Shown here one piece after another: positions 10,071 to 21,146 of a DNA stretch of 64,000 nt; the stretch's first letter is position 1; each line of letters opens with the position of its first letter. The position numbers and the translations under genes were made by a program. Source of the stretch: Diplonema papillatum (Eukaryota; Euglenozoa; Diplonemea; Diplonemida; Diplonemidae); assembly GCA_030068145.1 (NCBI GenBank), contig JAPJBO010000004.1, forward strand, positions 806,001 through 870,000, read 5' to 3'. The notes under the pieces were generated by a model. That model was not told the origin of the DNA, made no database searches, and saw only the letters and a list, made by a program, of their open reading frames with translations.

Positions 10071-13000
10071 TCACTGACACTTGCGAGACTGCCGCATGCC
10101 CTTCCACCGCTTGGCCTGCAGCACCGTCAGCGCCTCGGTTTGCACGCGGGTTATTTCTTCGATCTTCGGGCAGGCCGACGCGCGACTGTTCGCAGCCACC
10201 GCCGCAGGAGCCTGCCGCGGCAGCGGCCTCTTGCACACGCCGCTCTTCTTCCCGTTGATGTACTGTGCCAGGGCGGCCTTCGCGCCGGCCGCCGGCAAGT
10301 CGCTGTACGGGTACGAGAGGCGCGCGGGCTGCTTCCGGCGCCGGGGCGAGCCTGCGACGGCGTCGACGGATTCGAGCTTGCACACCGCAGGGGCCTCCGC
10401 CGGCTGCGCCGTGGGGGGGTCTGCGGTCGCCTGCGGGGTTCGCGGTTTGTACATGCTTTCCGTGGGCCGGATGCCGGTGTCGAATCCGTCGTCGGCGCCG
10501 CCCGCGGCTAGCAGCGCGCGGCGCGGGTCGCGCGGCTTGAGGGACCGCGCCGACCGCAGCGCGGCGGGCAGCGGGTGGAACCCGGCCGCCGGCTTCGCGC
10601 GGGGGCTCGCCCCGCCGCGAACGGGCGGCGAGAACGTGTCGGCGACCGAGCGCCGCGCCGCTGGCGACTCCGGCAGCGGCGTGTTCGGCGGCGCCCTCGA
10701 CTTCCTGAACTCGGCCAGGTCCTGCGGGCTGAACGGCGGCGTCGAGAACGCGGAGACAGCCGGCAGCCGCGCCCCGAACAGTTGGTCCAGCACTGCGACC
10801 ACACGGTGCGCCTTCCGCGTCAGGACGACCCTCTTCTTGCTCCGCAGGCACTCCCCGAACGCGTCGGAAGCAACCCCGCCCGGGTTCCCCGGCTCCTTGC
10901 CCGCCGGCTTCGCGCGCAGCTGCCCATCGCGGGCTGCGAACGTCTTGACGATCAGCCCCGTGCCGGGCTGCGGCGGCGCTGTCGGGTCGTCGACGAACAC
11001 GCTCTCGCAGGGCGGGCCGGCAGCGGACAGCAGGCGGCCGGTGACTTCGTCTATGGTAACCGGACGCGAGTGTATGGTCGAGATTGTGGCGACAGGCCAG
11101 ATGGAAGGGGGGGCGGCGTGGTGGTAGAACGACGTGCGAGCCGCGAGGCCTGGCCGGGCGGGGGGTGGAAACTGCGCGGAGTTCGCGGGCGGGGTTGTCA
11201 ACGGCGACCGGCCGCTTTCGGGGAACAAAAAACTGTCGCGCAGCGACGCCAAACGCATGCCCTGGCGGTTGGGGTCTGGCTTCGCGGTCTCGGCAGAGAA
11301 CGAGATGCCCGGCACGCGCGAGCCGAAGTGAGACGCGCCCAAGCCGGCATCCAGCGAAGAGTGCTGGGACCGCCTGCCGAGCGGAGACGCACTCGAACGG
11401 TGCCTGCCGGGCTGATCTACCGCGGTGTTCGTGACCGACAGCGCGAGCGACGAGCGCCCGCCGCCGGCATCGACGCGTTGCGCCACGGTCTGCGGGATCG
11501 ACGCCGTGAGGTAGCTTCCCCTCTCCGCCGCGGCACCGCCCGGGGCCGGGGCGCCGGCGGCGGAGCCGCGCTGGCTGCCAACGGGCACGTGCAGCCGGAA
11601 AGATGTCGTTTCGAGCTTCCGCGCGCCGAACGGCAGGCAAACAGCGCCCGCCCCACCCCCGGCTGGCGGAGACGGCAGGATGCGGGCCGAGTCAGCGTCG
11701 GCGACGAAGATGCTCGACGACCGGTGAGGCACGGCAAGGCAAAAGCTGCCGAGCCCGCTCCGCCCGCCCTGCTGCTGGTGGAGATGCGGCCCCGCGGGCC
11801 GCGGCGGCGCGTCCCCGCCGTCCGTCGCCGCCGGCGGCGGCGGCTTGTGGCGGTGCGGGTACTGCGAGTCCTTGGGCAGCGTCACGCGGTCCTCGTTGAC
11901 CCAGCGCAGGAACTTCCGGGCCTCCCGCGACGCCTCGCCGAGGGCCAGCGCCCGGTCGCTGGGGCGCACTGCGGCTTTCGAGGCGGCGGCCTCGTTGTGC
12001 TTCTTAACGTTGTCCCGGTGGCAGCTCAGCGCACCGTGCACTTGCAGGAGGAAGCCGGTCCAGTCCTCGTCGGTCATATGGCTGGGCTTGCCGATTTCGA
12101 GGCAGCGGTCGAAGACTGCGTGGGTCGCCACGTCGTCTTCGAAGACGGGGGCCGCGGACGGCAGGTTCCAAGGGTCCGGGACCGGGGGTTCGTCGCTGGG
12201 CACGACTGCCTCCAACCAGTCCGCTACGCACGGCGCGTCGACAGGGGGTTGCTTCGGTTTTTTGGCGGCGGCGGCGGCGCGCGACCCCCCGGGGCGACCG
12301 GCCGCCGCCACACCTGCGACGGCCAACACGCCGGCCACCAGCGATCCGATGGCTGATCCGGATTCTGGTGCTGGTTCGGGTCCGGGTCCCGGGTTGGCCG
12401 ACGTTTCCTCGACGGCGCCGAAGAGCACGGGCGCCTTCCGCAGCTTCCAGCCGACGGCGTGGCTGAAGGGGAGGCCGCTGAACCCGGTTGCGGCGTGGCG
12501 CAAGATGCCAGATACCTCTGGGACCTCGTCCCTAAGGCGGGCCAAGTCGAACGTGCCGTCGGGCTGCAGGTACGCGTGGAACGGCGAGATGCCGAGCATG
12601 TTGCGGCGGAGGATGCCGCCGCCGCCGCTCTCCGGGCGGACGGCCAGGACGGGGGGTTCTTCGTCTGGCTTCCGGATTGAAACTTGGGGCTGCACCGCGG
12701 GTTCCTGGTCAGAACCCGAAGAGTGGCTGCCGTCAGACTCTTCCGCCGCGGCCATGCGTTCGTCGATGGTGGTGGTTTGTTCCGCTTGCAAAGCTTTCAG
12801 CTCGTCGGCCAGGCGCTCCACCGACGCTTCGAGGGGGGGCAAGGAGATGAACTGGGCGAGGCCCTCACCGTCGTCGGGGCCGTATCCTTCGAGCTTCCTC
12901 AGCGCCGCGTCCAGCAGCAGCTTGCGCCTGTCGCGGTCGACCCTCTTCTGGGCGCGCGCCGCCTCGGCTTTCCGCCACTGCTTCTCCGGCCGCGGCCCGC

Positions 13001-13127
13001 CGACGCCCGGCGCCGCCGCAGCCTCGCCGCCGTCGTTCCGCCCCTCAGTCGCGAGCAGCTCCAGAAACCCGGGCGTCGGGATCTCATCGCTTCGCAGGTG
13101 CTGCGAGACGCTGAGGTCCGTGTCCAT
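10071..13127 (-). CDS. Large low-complexity hypothetical protein, 1018 aa
   Basis: An uninterrupted frame of 1018 codons from ATG 13127, with very high GC at third positions. Residues about 45-75 are Arg/Lys/Ala-rich and helical. Residues about 95-130 form a possible coiled coil (SVERLADELKALQAEQTTTI). Residues about 190-240 are the least biased part ('GISPFHAYLQPDGTFDLARL', then 'GLPFSHAVGWKLRKAPVLFG'). A second ordered stretch near 330-420 contains 'DDVATHAVFDRCLEIGKPSH'. The C-terminal half is Pro/Ala/Ser/Gly-rich and probably disordered, ending with a short helix near KIEEITRVQTEAL. No family was recognised. Long open frames on the other strand over this region are shadows of the GC bias. 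Confidence 0.65.
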   Translation of the reverse strand: MDTDLSVSQHLRSDEIPTPGFLELLATEGRNDGGEAAAAPGVGGPRPEKQWRKAEAARAQKRVDRDRRKLLLDAALRKLEGYGPDDGEGLAQFISLPPLEASVERLADELKALQAEQTTTIDERMAAAEESDGSHSSGSDQEPAVQPQVSIRKPDEEPPVLAVRPESGGGGILRRNMLGISPFHAYLQPDGTFDLARLRDEVPEVSGILRHAATGFSGLPFSHAVGWKLRKAPVLFGAVEETSANPGPGPEPAPESGSAIGSLVAGVLAVAGVAAAGRPGGSRAAAAAKKPKQPPVDAPCVADWLEAVVPSDEPPVPDPWNLPSAAPVFEDDVATHAVFDRCLEIGKPSHMTDEDWTGFLLQVHGALSCHRDNVKKHNEAAASKAAVRPSDRALALGEASREARKFLRWVNEDRVTLPKDSQYPHRHKPPPPAATDGGDAPPRPAGPHLHQQQGGRSGLGSFCLAVPHRSSSIFVADADSARILPSPPAGGGAGAVCLPFGARKLETTSFRLHVPVGSQRGSAAGAPAPGGAAAERGSYLTASIPQTVAQRVDAGGGRSSLALSVTNTAVDQPGRHRSSASPLGRRSQHSSLDAGLGASHFGSRVPGISFSAETAKPDPNRQGMRLASLRDSFLFPESGRSPLTTPPANSAQFPPPARPGLAARTSFYHHAAPPSIWPVATISTIHSRPVTIDEVTGRLLSAAGPPCESVFVDDPTAPPQPGTGLIVKTFAARDGQLRAKPAGKEPGNPGGVASDAFGECLRSKKRVVLTRKAHRVVAVLDQLFGARLPAVSAFSTPPFSPQDLAEFRKSRAPPNTPLPESPAARRSVADTFSPPVRGGASPRAKPAAGFHPLPAALRSARSLKPRDPRRALLAAGGADDGFDTGIRPTESMYKPRTPQATADPPTAQPAEAPAVCKLESVDAVAGSPRRRKQPARLSYPYSDLPAAGAKAALAQYINGKKSGVCKRPLPRQAPAAVAANSRASACPKIEEITRVQTEALTVLQAKRWKGMRQSRKCQ

Positions 13128-13139
13128 CCCCGCAGCTCC

Positions 13140-13730
13140 ACCCTAGCCCGCCCCCCCCGGTGTTGGCACCTTCCAGTTTGCTGTTTGCTTTTTGCTCCAA
13201 AGCTTAGTCAAAAACATGAAACGTTGGAGAAATTGAGAAGCTCGCACCGCCAACGTGTGTGTGGCGATTTTACTTGCGTCCTGGATCCAGCTTTACGTGA
13301 AAAACGATCAGGCAGCAGTCGACGCCTCGTCAGCAGGCACCCATCCTTCAGGTGCGATGAGGATGGGCACCGGAGCCCAGTCGAACGTCCACGGACATTT
13401 TAGTAAATATGTTTCGGCACGAGCGCCCAATTTTTTGTTTGTGCGATTTGACCTGTACGCGTTCAGGTTAAAACCGCTGTCAACGTTCTTTTTTAGCTGT
13501 AACAAGTATGCTCACTAAGGTGGTCACTGGTTATCGCAAAAAACTCTCTCTTCCCATCATCACCACCATTAATTTTAGAGTGTAAGTCCAAGTTTTGTGT
13601 GCCAGTCGCGGTAGTGCGGGCAGTGGGAAGCACTTATTTATTTGTGTGGGGATCGGTCATTAATCCGTTCCAGCTTTAGTCCAGTTCAACACTAGGTACG
13701 TAGGTTCTGCAATGACCAGTACTAACTCCC
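13140..13730. other. No gene recognised
   Basis: One minus-strand frame (13308-13505) ends in 'CPWTFDWAPVPILIAPEGW', which looks protein-like, but no domain or splice context supports it. Confidence 0.35.
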
Positions 13731-14830
13731 CGCCGGTGGACAAGTCCTCGCTGGGGTTCGGGAAATTAGGAGCGAAGGAGAAAGGAGAAGAAGCGTGGTC
13801 CTCATTTGCATGCAAATGACTCCTAACGAAGCTCGCTCGAGTGACCGATGAAGCCCCTTGTCAATGCCACCCAACGACTGCAGCACAATGCCGGACGCTA
13901 GCGTCTGTCAAGAGCATGCGTGGCACAGCTGTGTCATAAAGGTGAGATGAGAGGCATTGGCTCACTCTGTCAAAGGACAGTACCACCCAACGACTGCAAC
14001 ACGCATGCACAATGCCGGACGGTAGCGTCTGTCAAGAGCATGCGTGGCACAGCTGTGTCATAAAGGTGAGATGAGAGGCATTGGCTCACGCACAATGCCG
14101 GACGGTAGCGTCTGTCAAGAGCATGCGTGGCACAGCTGTGTCATAAAGGTGAGATGAGAGGCATTGGCTCACTCTGTCAAAGGACAGTACCACCCAACGA
14201 CTGCAACACGCATGCACAATGCCGGACGGTAGCGTCTGTCAAGAGCATGCGTGGCACAGCTGTGTCATAAAGGTGAGATGAGAGGCATTGGCTCACTCTG
14301 TCAAAGGACAGTACCACCCAACGACTGCAACACGCATGCACAATGCCGGACGGTAGCGTCTGTCAAGAGCATGCGTGGCACAGCTGTGTCATAAAGGTGA
14401 GATGAGAGGCATTGGCTCACTCTGTCAAAGGACAGTACCACCCAACGACTGCAACACGCATGCACAATGCCGGACGGTAGCGTCTGTCAAGAGCATGCGT
14501 GGCACAGCTGTGTCATAAAGGTGAGATGAGAGGCATTGGCTCACTCTGTCAAAGGACAGTACCACCCAACGACTGTCACGCATGCCCAATGCCGGACGCT
14601 AGCGTCTGTCAAGAGCATGCGCGGCACAGCTGTGTCATAAAGGTGAGATGAGAGGCACTGGCTCACTTTAGGACAATACCACTAACGCAACAAGAAGACG
14701 GAGAAAGGAGAAGAAGCTAGCTTTAACCTGCGGGCTTGCATGTTAGAGCCACTGTTTAGCAGCAGTGGCTTCAACTTCGCGCGGTCGGCCAGACCCATGC
14801 CGTCGGGGACAGATCGCGGTTTTCTGCAGA
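13731..14830 (-). repeat. Segmental duplication copy A, interrupted by the 124-bp array
   Basis: 13731-13823 matches 16921-17016 (containing CATTTGCATGCAAATGACTC). 14686-14808 matches 17026-17145. In copy B these two blocks are nearly adjacent, so the array between them is extra sequence in copy A. The duplication continues discontinuously to the inhibitor genes at 16176-16370 and 17349-17546. Confidence 0.8.
13862..14690. repeat. 124-bp tandem array, about seven units
   Basis: The unit contains 'CAATGCCGGACGGTAGCGTC', 'GGCACAGCTGTGTCATAAAG' and 'CACCCAACGACTGCAACACG'. One unit is about 42 bp shorter; the first and last units are the most diverged, typical of unequal exchange. No convincing gene lies inside. 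Confidence 0.9.
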
Positions 14831-15279
14831 AAAAGAGGCGACCTCTTTTTAGCGTTATTTATTCGTATTAGCAATTTTGCGGGTTGCCCTTCAATGTTGT
14901 GCAGGAGAAAAAGACGTAGGCAGCGTGTTGTGGTTTATTGTAACCCCATTCCGACTGGGCACCTTAATTCTGGGTTTTCTGTGACAGGATCGACATGGCA
15001 TACCCACTGATACCTGGGGTCAATTATCTAACCGTCATAGGTGACGCCTTTTTGGCCACACGAGAGCGGCACTGAAAAGATACGCCACATCGTTCATTCC
15101 ATATTTCTTTTAGAATTCTCCGGTGCCTCCGGCGCAGAGACAGAAAACCTCGATTAAACCGGACTCGTATGTCCGGCTCGTCGGAAGGCTCGTCGGAATA
15201 GGGTTAAGAAAAATAAAGGACTGTTGCTACGTTAAAGAGAGGTGGGGAGGAAATAGCTATTTATTCTCGAGAAAAAGGT

Positions 15280-15357
15280 AGTTTTCTGCACGAGTAGTTT
15301 TCCAGTGGCCGTAGGCCACGAGCGGCACACTGGAAAACTACGAGTGCAGAAAACTAC
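15280..15357. repeat. Perfect-looking hairpin with ~30-bp arms
   Basis: Arms combine GGTAGTTTTCTGCAC with TAGTTTTCCAGTG and their complements, around a GC-rich loop 'GCCGTAGGCCACGAGCGGC'. It could extrude as a cruciform or encode a structured RNA; nothing indicates which. Confidence 0.7.
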
Positions 15358-15448
15358 CATTTTGGACTGAATGAGATAGGTTTTCCACCGCACCACTCGA
15401 CTTTTCTGCACTCGAGTTGCACTGACGCCAGGTAGAGCGGAGGCCAAA

Positions 15449-15490
15449 ATCGAAGAAAGAGAGAGAGAGACGAGTTAGAGTGCAGGGAGA
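15449..15490 (+). repeat. GA tract plus 'GACGAGTTAGAGTGCAGGGA' flank
   Basis: A short GA run is followed by the exact 20-bp flank also found after the long GA microsatellite at 63766-63858. The pair indicates a dispersed repeat carrying its own GA tract. Confidence 0.65.
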
Positions 15491-16175
15491 AAGATGTTCG
15501 AGCGGGGCAGCAGATGTCCTTGCATCTGCAATAAGCCAGCATGGCTAAAGATAAAGGATGAAGATACGAACTTCCTCCGTCTTTCGTCAGGTCGTGGAGG
15601 CGTACTCGAGGCACAGCCCAAGAAAAGAAGTGCGTAGTTTTGAGTGCGAAGACATCATCTGCATTTCAAGGATGAGAAAGGATACCGCCCTGAGTCCCCC
15701 CGGAGAAATGAAGGGCACAACTGCAAGAAAGATGACACGTAAAAGGAAGACCGTGTACCATGTGACGGACGTTCTTATATGACACACGTTCTTACTCTTA
15801 ATGGCACACCTTCTTACATTTACTTGTCATTTTGGAGCTGTGGCCCTCACTTCTCAAGCTGAAAACGCCTTCAGGACCACCTTTACCCCAGCATTGCCTT
15901 GACAGATGGTCAACAACTTACTAGAAAACCGAAGAGGTCAGCAGAGCGGAAACGTAGGTCACCAGTGCGGAAAAGTCGCAAACGAGAGTGCAGAAAAGTC
16001 GGGTGGCAGGTGGAAAACTTAGTTTAATGTTTAGGCAGAACCCTGCCTCTCATGCATGTTTGGTGCTAGCATCAAGTCTTCGTCGAAGAAAGTGTAAAAT
16101 AAAATGGGGGGAGAGGGGGAGTTCTTGCAACGTCTCGCATGATCGCACCCCACCCGTTCGCTTTTGCCGGCACGC

Positions 16176-16370
16176 TTACCCCCACGATACTCGTTCGATC
16201 ACCTTCGTGTCCTTGTTGACGTGAACGTTGAGCCTCTCCACGCGTAAGTCCATTGTCATAACCGCCATCCCGACGAGGACTCTGTTCATTGCCGCGATTT
16301 CGTCGACGTCGGCCTTTGTCACATCGGTCTCCCACGTCTTGCCCACCAGAGCTTCGGCCGCGTCGGACAT
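16176..16370 (-). CDS. I78-family peptidase inhibitor-like protein, copy A (64 aa)
   Basis: Small protein starting MSDAAEALVGKTWETD and ending VHVNKDTKVIERVSWG. The family's diagnostic stretch is clear near residues 41-50: TMD-L-R-x-ERLNV, matching the I78 pattern T-M-D-[YF]-R-P-[DE]-R-L-N-V followed by an acidic turn and I-x-R-V-x-x-G. I78 members are short serine-protease inhibitors, often secreted, but no signal peptide is visible here, so it is probably intracellular or lacks an annotated first exon. The RP of the motif has become RV in this copy. An A-rich leader precedes the ATG. Paralogue of 17349-17546. Potato inhibitor I (I13) is a less likely alternative because the conserved LNV segment fits I78 better. 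Confidence 0.7.
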   Translation of the reverse strand: MSDAAEALVGKTWETDVTKADVDEIAAMNRVLVGMAVMTMDLRVERLNVHVNKDTKVIERVSWG

Positions 16371-16914
16371 GGTCGGTTTTTCTTTTTCTTTTTTGGAGTG
16401 TCAGGGGTCTTTAAAAGTTTGGGTGTTGGAGCGGAAACCCGGTGGCAGCCAAAACCCCGGTGTGAGGCCAACATTTTTTTTTTTTCAGCAACATGCACGT
16501 GCGTAGCCTTGTGGCAGATTGTTCTGACACCGAGAAATAGGCCTTATTCTGAGTCCGATTCGTCGTCCAGTTTCCTGGTCTGACGGTAGTCAGCTTCTCG
16601 TGTCGGTCTTTGGCTGGGTGTGACTTCAGTCTGACTGGTATCCGATAGCAATCTATGAGCAGTCTGCATCGCGTGATTTGCTGGGTCTGGCGGTAGTCTA
16701 CGTGCATGGCCTTTGGTCGGTTGACTTTAGTTTGAGTACGGTCTTCTTTTTGAGTCTGTTTCGAGCGACTTGAGTCTGACCTTCTGCTGGCAGGCGTATC
16801 TAGACCATCGTCGATGCAGTTCCGTGAGACCCGACAGAGAGAGTGTGGCTTTCAAGCAGTCAACCACCAGCTGCTCTTTATGCTCTTTGGTATCCCGCAT
16901 ATTCCCATGCGTTG

Positions 16915-17600
16915 GTGGCTAATCCCCGCCGGTGGTTAATTCCTCGTTGGGGTTCGGGAAATCAGGAGCGAAGGAGAAAGGAGAAGAAGTGTGGTACTCA
17001 TTTGCATGCAAATGACTCCCCACTAAAAAACGCAACAAGCAGACGGAGAAAGGAGAAGAAGTTAGCTTTGACCTGCGGGCTTGCATATTAGAACCACTGT
17101 TTAGCAGCAGTGGCTTCAACTTCGCGCGGTCGGCCAGATCCATGCCGTCGGCTTCCGGTGCCCCCGGCGCACATCCTAGGCACCAGAGGCAGAAACTCCC
17201 GATTAAACCAGACTTTTATGTCCGGCTCGTCGGAATAGGGTTAAGAAGAATAAAGGACTGTAGCTACGTCGGGGAAGAGGCGGGGAGGGGTTCTTGCAAC
17301 GTTTGGCACTCGGCACACAGGTACACGCGTTCGCTATTGCCGGCACGCTTACCCCCATGTGACTCGGTCGATCATCTTCGTGTCCTCGTTGACGTGAACG
17401 TTGAGCCTCTCCGGGCGGAAGTCCATCGTCGCCATAGCGTTCCCGACGAGGATTCTGTTCGTTGCCGCAATTTTGTCGACGTCGGCCTTCGTCACATCGG
17501 TCTCCCACGTCTTGCCCACCAGAGCTTCGCCGTCCGCTTGGGACATAGTCGGGTTTTCTTTTTTTTTGGGGGTGAAAGCGGGGGCCTTTAAAATTTGGGT
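16915..17600 (-). repeat. Segmental duplication copy B (compact)
   Basis: Contains the blocks of copy A in the same order but without the 124-bp array, without the ~295 bp at 14820-15115 and without the ~865 bp at 15240-16105. It ends with the second inhibitor gene and its conserved upstream region 'TTTAAAATTTGGGTGTTGGA'. Confidence 0.8.
17349..17546 (-). CDS. I78-family peptidase inhibitor-like protein, copy B (65 aa)
   Basis: 65 residues from ATG 17546 (MSQADGEALVGKTWETD), ending NEDTKMIDRVTWG. The I78 core TMDFRPERLNV (about residues 41-51) is intact, including the RP pair lost in copy A, so this copy is the better candidate for a working inhibitor. Identity with copy A is about 70 percent by eye. 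The 5' region is shared: an A-rich leader of about 20 bases just before ATG, preceded by 'CCAACACCC' and a TTTTAAA block. The gene belongs to the duplicated segment 16915-17600. No signal peptide, no intron seen. Confidence 0.75.
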   Translation of the reverse strand: MSQADGEALVGKTWETDVTKADVDKIAATNRILVGNAMATMDFRPERLNVHVNEDTKMIDRVTWG

Positions 17601-18514
17601 GTTGGAGCTTTAGGTGTCACGGGGGGCGGCTTCACGAGGCGACACTGTTGACCGCACTTTAATTGAGTAGCGGTCGCCGATCCCCCAACCGCCAGCATCA
17701 TGTACTTGACGCGACGCGGAACGAAGTGCGGCTTAGCAGCCAATGGCCTGTGATGGCTGTGTGCACACCTAAGCACGGCTGCATCCTGGTGTTGTAGCCG
17801 TGTTGTGTATAAGGCTTCGTGGGGGCCTGGTCAACCACCTCATCACTATAGGCACAAACCTTGATTGGACAGTCGGGATGCCGGGGCGGGTCTCCATGAA
17901 GAAGAGGAAAGTAAGGCAAGACCTGCCCCACCAACGTGCTGTGGTACACATGCAGAGGATGCTGTGCTGCTACGCTGCAGGCTTCGCTGCTGACCAGTGC
18001 ACACTGTAGGGATGGTAGCATTTACTCCTACTACCTTGTGGTGGTACTGTGTCTGCACAGCTACGTGCTACTGCTGCGTGACACCTACTACGTGTAGAGG
18101 ATACCTGTCTCCGGCTGCTTCGGGAGACGACACGTACTTCTACTATTGTGCAGTCTATCGTCACAGATTGTGGTGTGAGGTCAATTTATTTTTCCCCCAC
18201 TCGGGCAGCAGGGGACTGTTCAGTACGAAAACATATGCTCTAAACTGGGGTTTTGAGGACTCACACAGCATTCAGCGGTGTGTCACTCTACTGTAGCCCC
18301 GACCCGCACAGTAGGCTGTGTTGACGCTTCAGGTGGGGGGAGACCTGCCCGCGCAGCGCAATAATTTTGGGGTGGTGAGCCACCTTTTGGGTTCTGCCTG
18401 CGTGCGTGCCAGGATTGAACCAGCGTCAAGCTCCGGGGCGCCGACTCAGCGACTCTTCTTTGTGGCTGGCATCTTGTCGTGGTTTTGTGTTCCTCCAAAG
18501 ACGCTGTTGGGGTC

Positions 18515-18770
18515 TTGATGACACCTGCGGCGCAGGCGCGGAAATTTTTAAACGGTCGCACTTACGGATCAAAGCACATGGACAATAGTGTGGGGCCACA
18601 ACTAGGCAGACATGTCAATTATACCTGCGCCGCAGGCGTGGAAATTTTGGAAAGGTCGCGCATACGGCTTCAGAACAGATGGGTGATAGTGGCTGGTCAC
18701 ATCTAAGTTGGTTGACCTGCTAACTGTATCCGCGCCGCAGGCGCCGAAATTTTTAGAGATATAGTTCGCT
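18515..18770 (+). repeat. Three diverged ~100-bp repeats
   Basis: Each contains CCTGCGNCGCAGGCG followed by GGAAATTTT and, in two copies, GGTCGC plus a short T/A-rich tail. The core CCTGCGGCGCAGG is palindromic. Confidence 0.7.
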
Positions 18771-19239
18771 TGGGAATCCGGGATTTTAGAGTCTCCGGGT
18801 GACCTTCGTCGAATGGGTTCTTTTAAAGCTAGTACGTACTGGGTGGGTTTGGGGGGGTACGCATGGCTTCTTTCGTGTACACTTTACTTGCTCGCTCTGG
18901 CGAGTCAGGTTCGAAACAATTTGTGACCGACACCAAGTTCTCGCCAGGATAGGTGAGTGTTCTTGGGCTCCCCACGTCTTACTAGTTTTTTTTGACGGTC
19001 GCACTTACAGCCTTCACACTAACTCCAGATTCACCTGGGTTTTTGCGCGGGTCACAGCACGTTCCCGACTTTTGCAGCGAAGAGTCATCGGATCGGCATT
19101 CTGGTGATGTGCCACAATTGCCAGCCTTTCGCGTCGTGACTCTGGAAGGGTCTCTTGGCACGCTTTCATCGTCTCCGCCGAGCGGCAGACAGACGTTGCT
19201 GTTTGCAAGCCGGCGGCTTCCTCGAGTGTTTCCAACAAA

Positions 19240-20285
19240 GCAGGTGCCTGTTCAAAAGCCGTACAGCGCGAGTTTCGTTGACCGCACTACCCTGAAAACA
19301 ATCCTGGAAATGATCATCGCGGTTCAGTTTCTTCACATTGCATGTAGATAAAACGGAAAACGGGTGGAGTTTGAAACTAGGAGTTGGTTCTTCACTTGAG
19401 TTCACTCTTCAGTTCGTCAAAACGGACGGGCTAGGATCGGACAGCAGGCTTTCGGTCGACCAAAAGCCAGCCAGCTGGAGGCGCTGGAAACTGCTGCTTG
19501 CGGAGCAAGACAGAAGACAGAATGGTTTGCTTTTTTGCGGTAGAACAAGGTACAGCCTGCTACACGGAAGCCAGGCTTCACGTGTTCGGCGGTACTGCAG
19601 AGCCACGGGCCTACGGGTCAAGTGGCTACCGATTCCAAATTCCCAAACTAAAGCATCAAGGCTTGGCGCATCTTGGGCCTTGGGGCTCTCGCGCTGAACA
19701 CAAGCTCGTCAAGACAGTCAGCCACAGGGCAGAGCGGACGGGGTTGTGGCGCTGTGCTGCCTCCGACTCAAGCTTTGCAAGCTGTAGTTGACCGTCACGT
19801 TGCTGGACCAGGAGCGGCCTTTTTCTTTTCTTTCTCTCGGTAGCACAACGAGAGACGCGTACACGCTGCTCTACTGTGTCACTCGCGGGCGGAACTGCCC
19901 CCCACAACCTGCGATTGACCTGCCGAATCATGACCGCAAACTGGTCACGCACGCGGAGCTACTGATGATGATCGTTCTTTTTTTTGTCTCGCTTCTCTTC
20001 TTTGTTACAAAGTACAATAACACCGGCCGGAGAATCACTTGTGCGATGTTGGATTGAGCTGGGGAGGAAAATAGGCGAAGCAAGGCGACGAACGCTCGAA
20101 GAGAGGGGAAGGCGAGAAACCGTACACCGCGAGAGTAGGTAATTTTCGTTGACCGCACTACCCTGAGCCCAAATCCTGGACGTGGTTTCAGGTGGCAAAT
20201 TTGGCAAATGATCATGATCAGAAGGTCCTACTTGGGCGGTTCAGTTTCCTCACACATTGCATGTGGCTAAAAAGAAAACGGGGAA
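19240..20285 (+). repeat. Direct repeat pair 19240-19365 / 20120-20285
   Basis: Both copies contain 'TTCGTTGACCGCACTACCCT' and later 'GGTTCAGTTT' plus 'CACATTGCATGT' with 'AAAACGG'. The second copy has about 40 bp of extra sequence in the middle. Confidence 0.7.
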
Positions 20286-21098
20286 CAACGTATGATAATG
20301 TCGCAAAGCATGTGCATACATGTTACTTACATGCAAGGCACATTTACTTGTCTGCAACAAGGTTGTACATGTATTTGTCGATTTGTCACAAGGCATTAAA
20401 TAGCATTTACGTTTGCTTGCCATGTGCCCTCCTCTTTGCTGGGTAGCACTGAGGGAGTGAGCCAGCTCCTTCTACGTTGATCGCCCCTTTTTTCAAGCAG
20501 CGTCGTTGTTGAAATACAAACAAGCTGTGTCTTCGTGTCCAAAGAAGCTCAGTTACCTTCACCTTCAAATGCCGACCTTTCTATCAAAAGGAAGGGATTT
20601 CGAACTATTCGGCGTTGTGGGTACGTGGAGAGTCTCAGACTGCTGAGCAGTTTCACACAAGAACGAATGCAAATGATTATTCTTTTGTTTTGCATTTTAG
20701 TCTTCGGGGTTTCTCAGGAAATGGGACGTCGGTCCAGTCGTTGGATGGGTTCGGACGAATCAATGATTGCCAGAAATGATAACGCAGTACGCGATTGGCA
20801 TGACTCAAAAGGACGGAAGGACGGATGGCAGCGTACTGTGAAGATGCCAAAAAGAAGATAGGCGCTTCGTTTTATTTGAGCGTGCCGGTTGATCGTTTTC
20901 CCACTTGGATTTACCCTGCGTCATTTTCAGGTATTGGTAAGGAATTCTGATCAGCCTGGTAAAGAATCATCCTGATCACCCTGCTAAGGAATTCTGATCA
21001 GCCACCAAAACACGCTGTCCACGTCTTTTTAGCCTGCGCATTACATTGAAGGGCAACCCACAAGATTGTTGGTTCTGAACAGCAGGAAAATACAACGT

Positions 21099-21099
<1 letters not shown>

Positions 21100-21145
<46 letters not shown>
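21100..21145. repeat. (CA)n microsatellite
   Basis: About 23 uninterrupted CA dinucleotides. Confidence 0.98.

Positions 21146-21146
<1 letters not shown>

Noticed and set aside
9841..12356. Very long Arg/Pro/Ala-rich frames (599, 593, 348 and 433 codons) overlapping the 1018-aa gene
   Set aside because: High GC removes stop codons in all frames. The chosen frame has the least biased composition, a plausible ATG and ordered segments.
13862..14690. CRISPR-like direct repeats
   Set aside because: Units are contiguous, 124 bp, without unique spacers, and the genome is eukaryotic. The same applies to the 18-, 20-, 30- and 62-bp arrays.
18402..18475. tRNA-like sequence (minus strand) with GGTTCAATCC and a possible acceptor pairing
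   Set aside because: The T-arm pairs only weakly, the acceptor stem would overlap it, and no D-arm or anticodon arm of proper geometry can be drawn.
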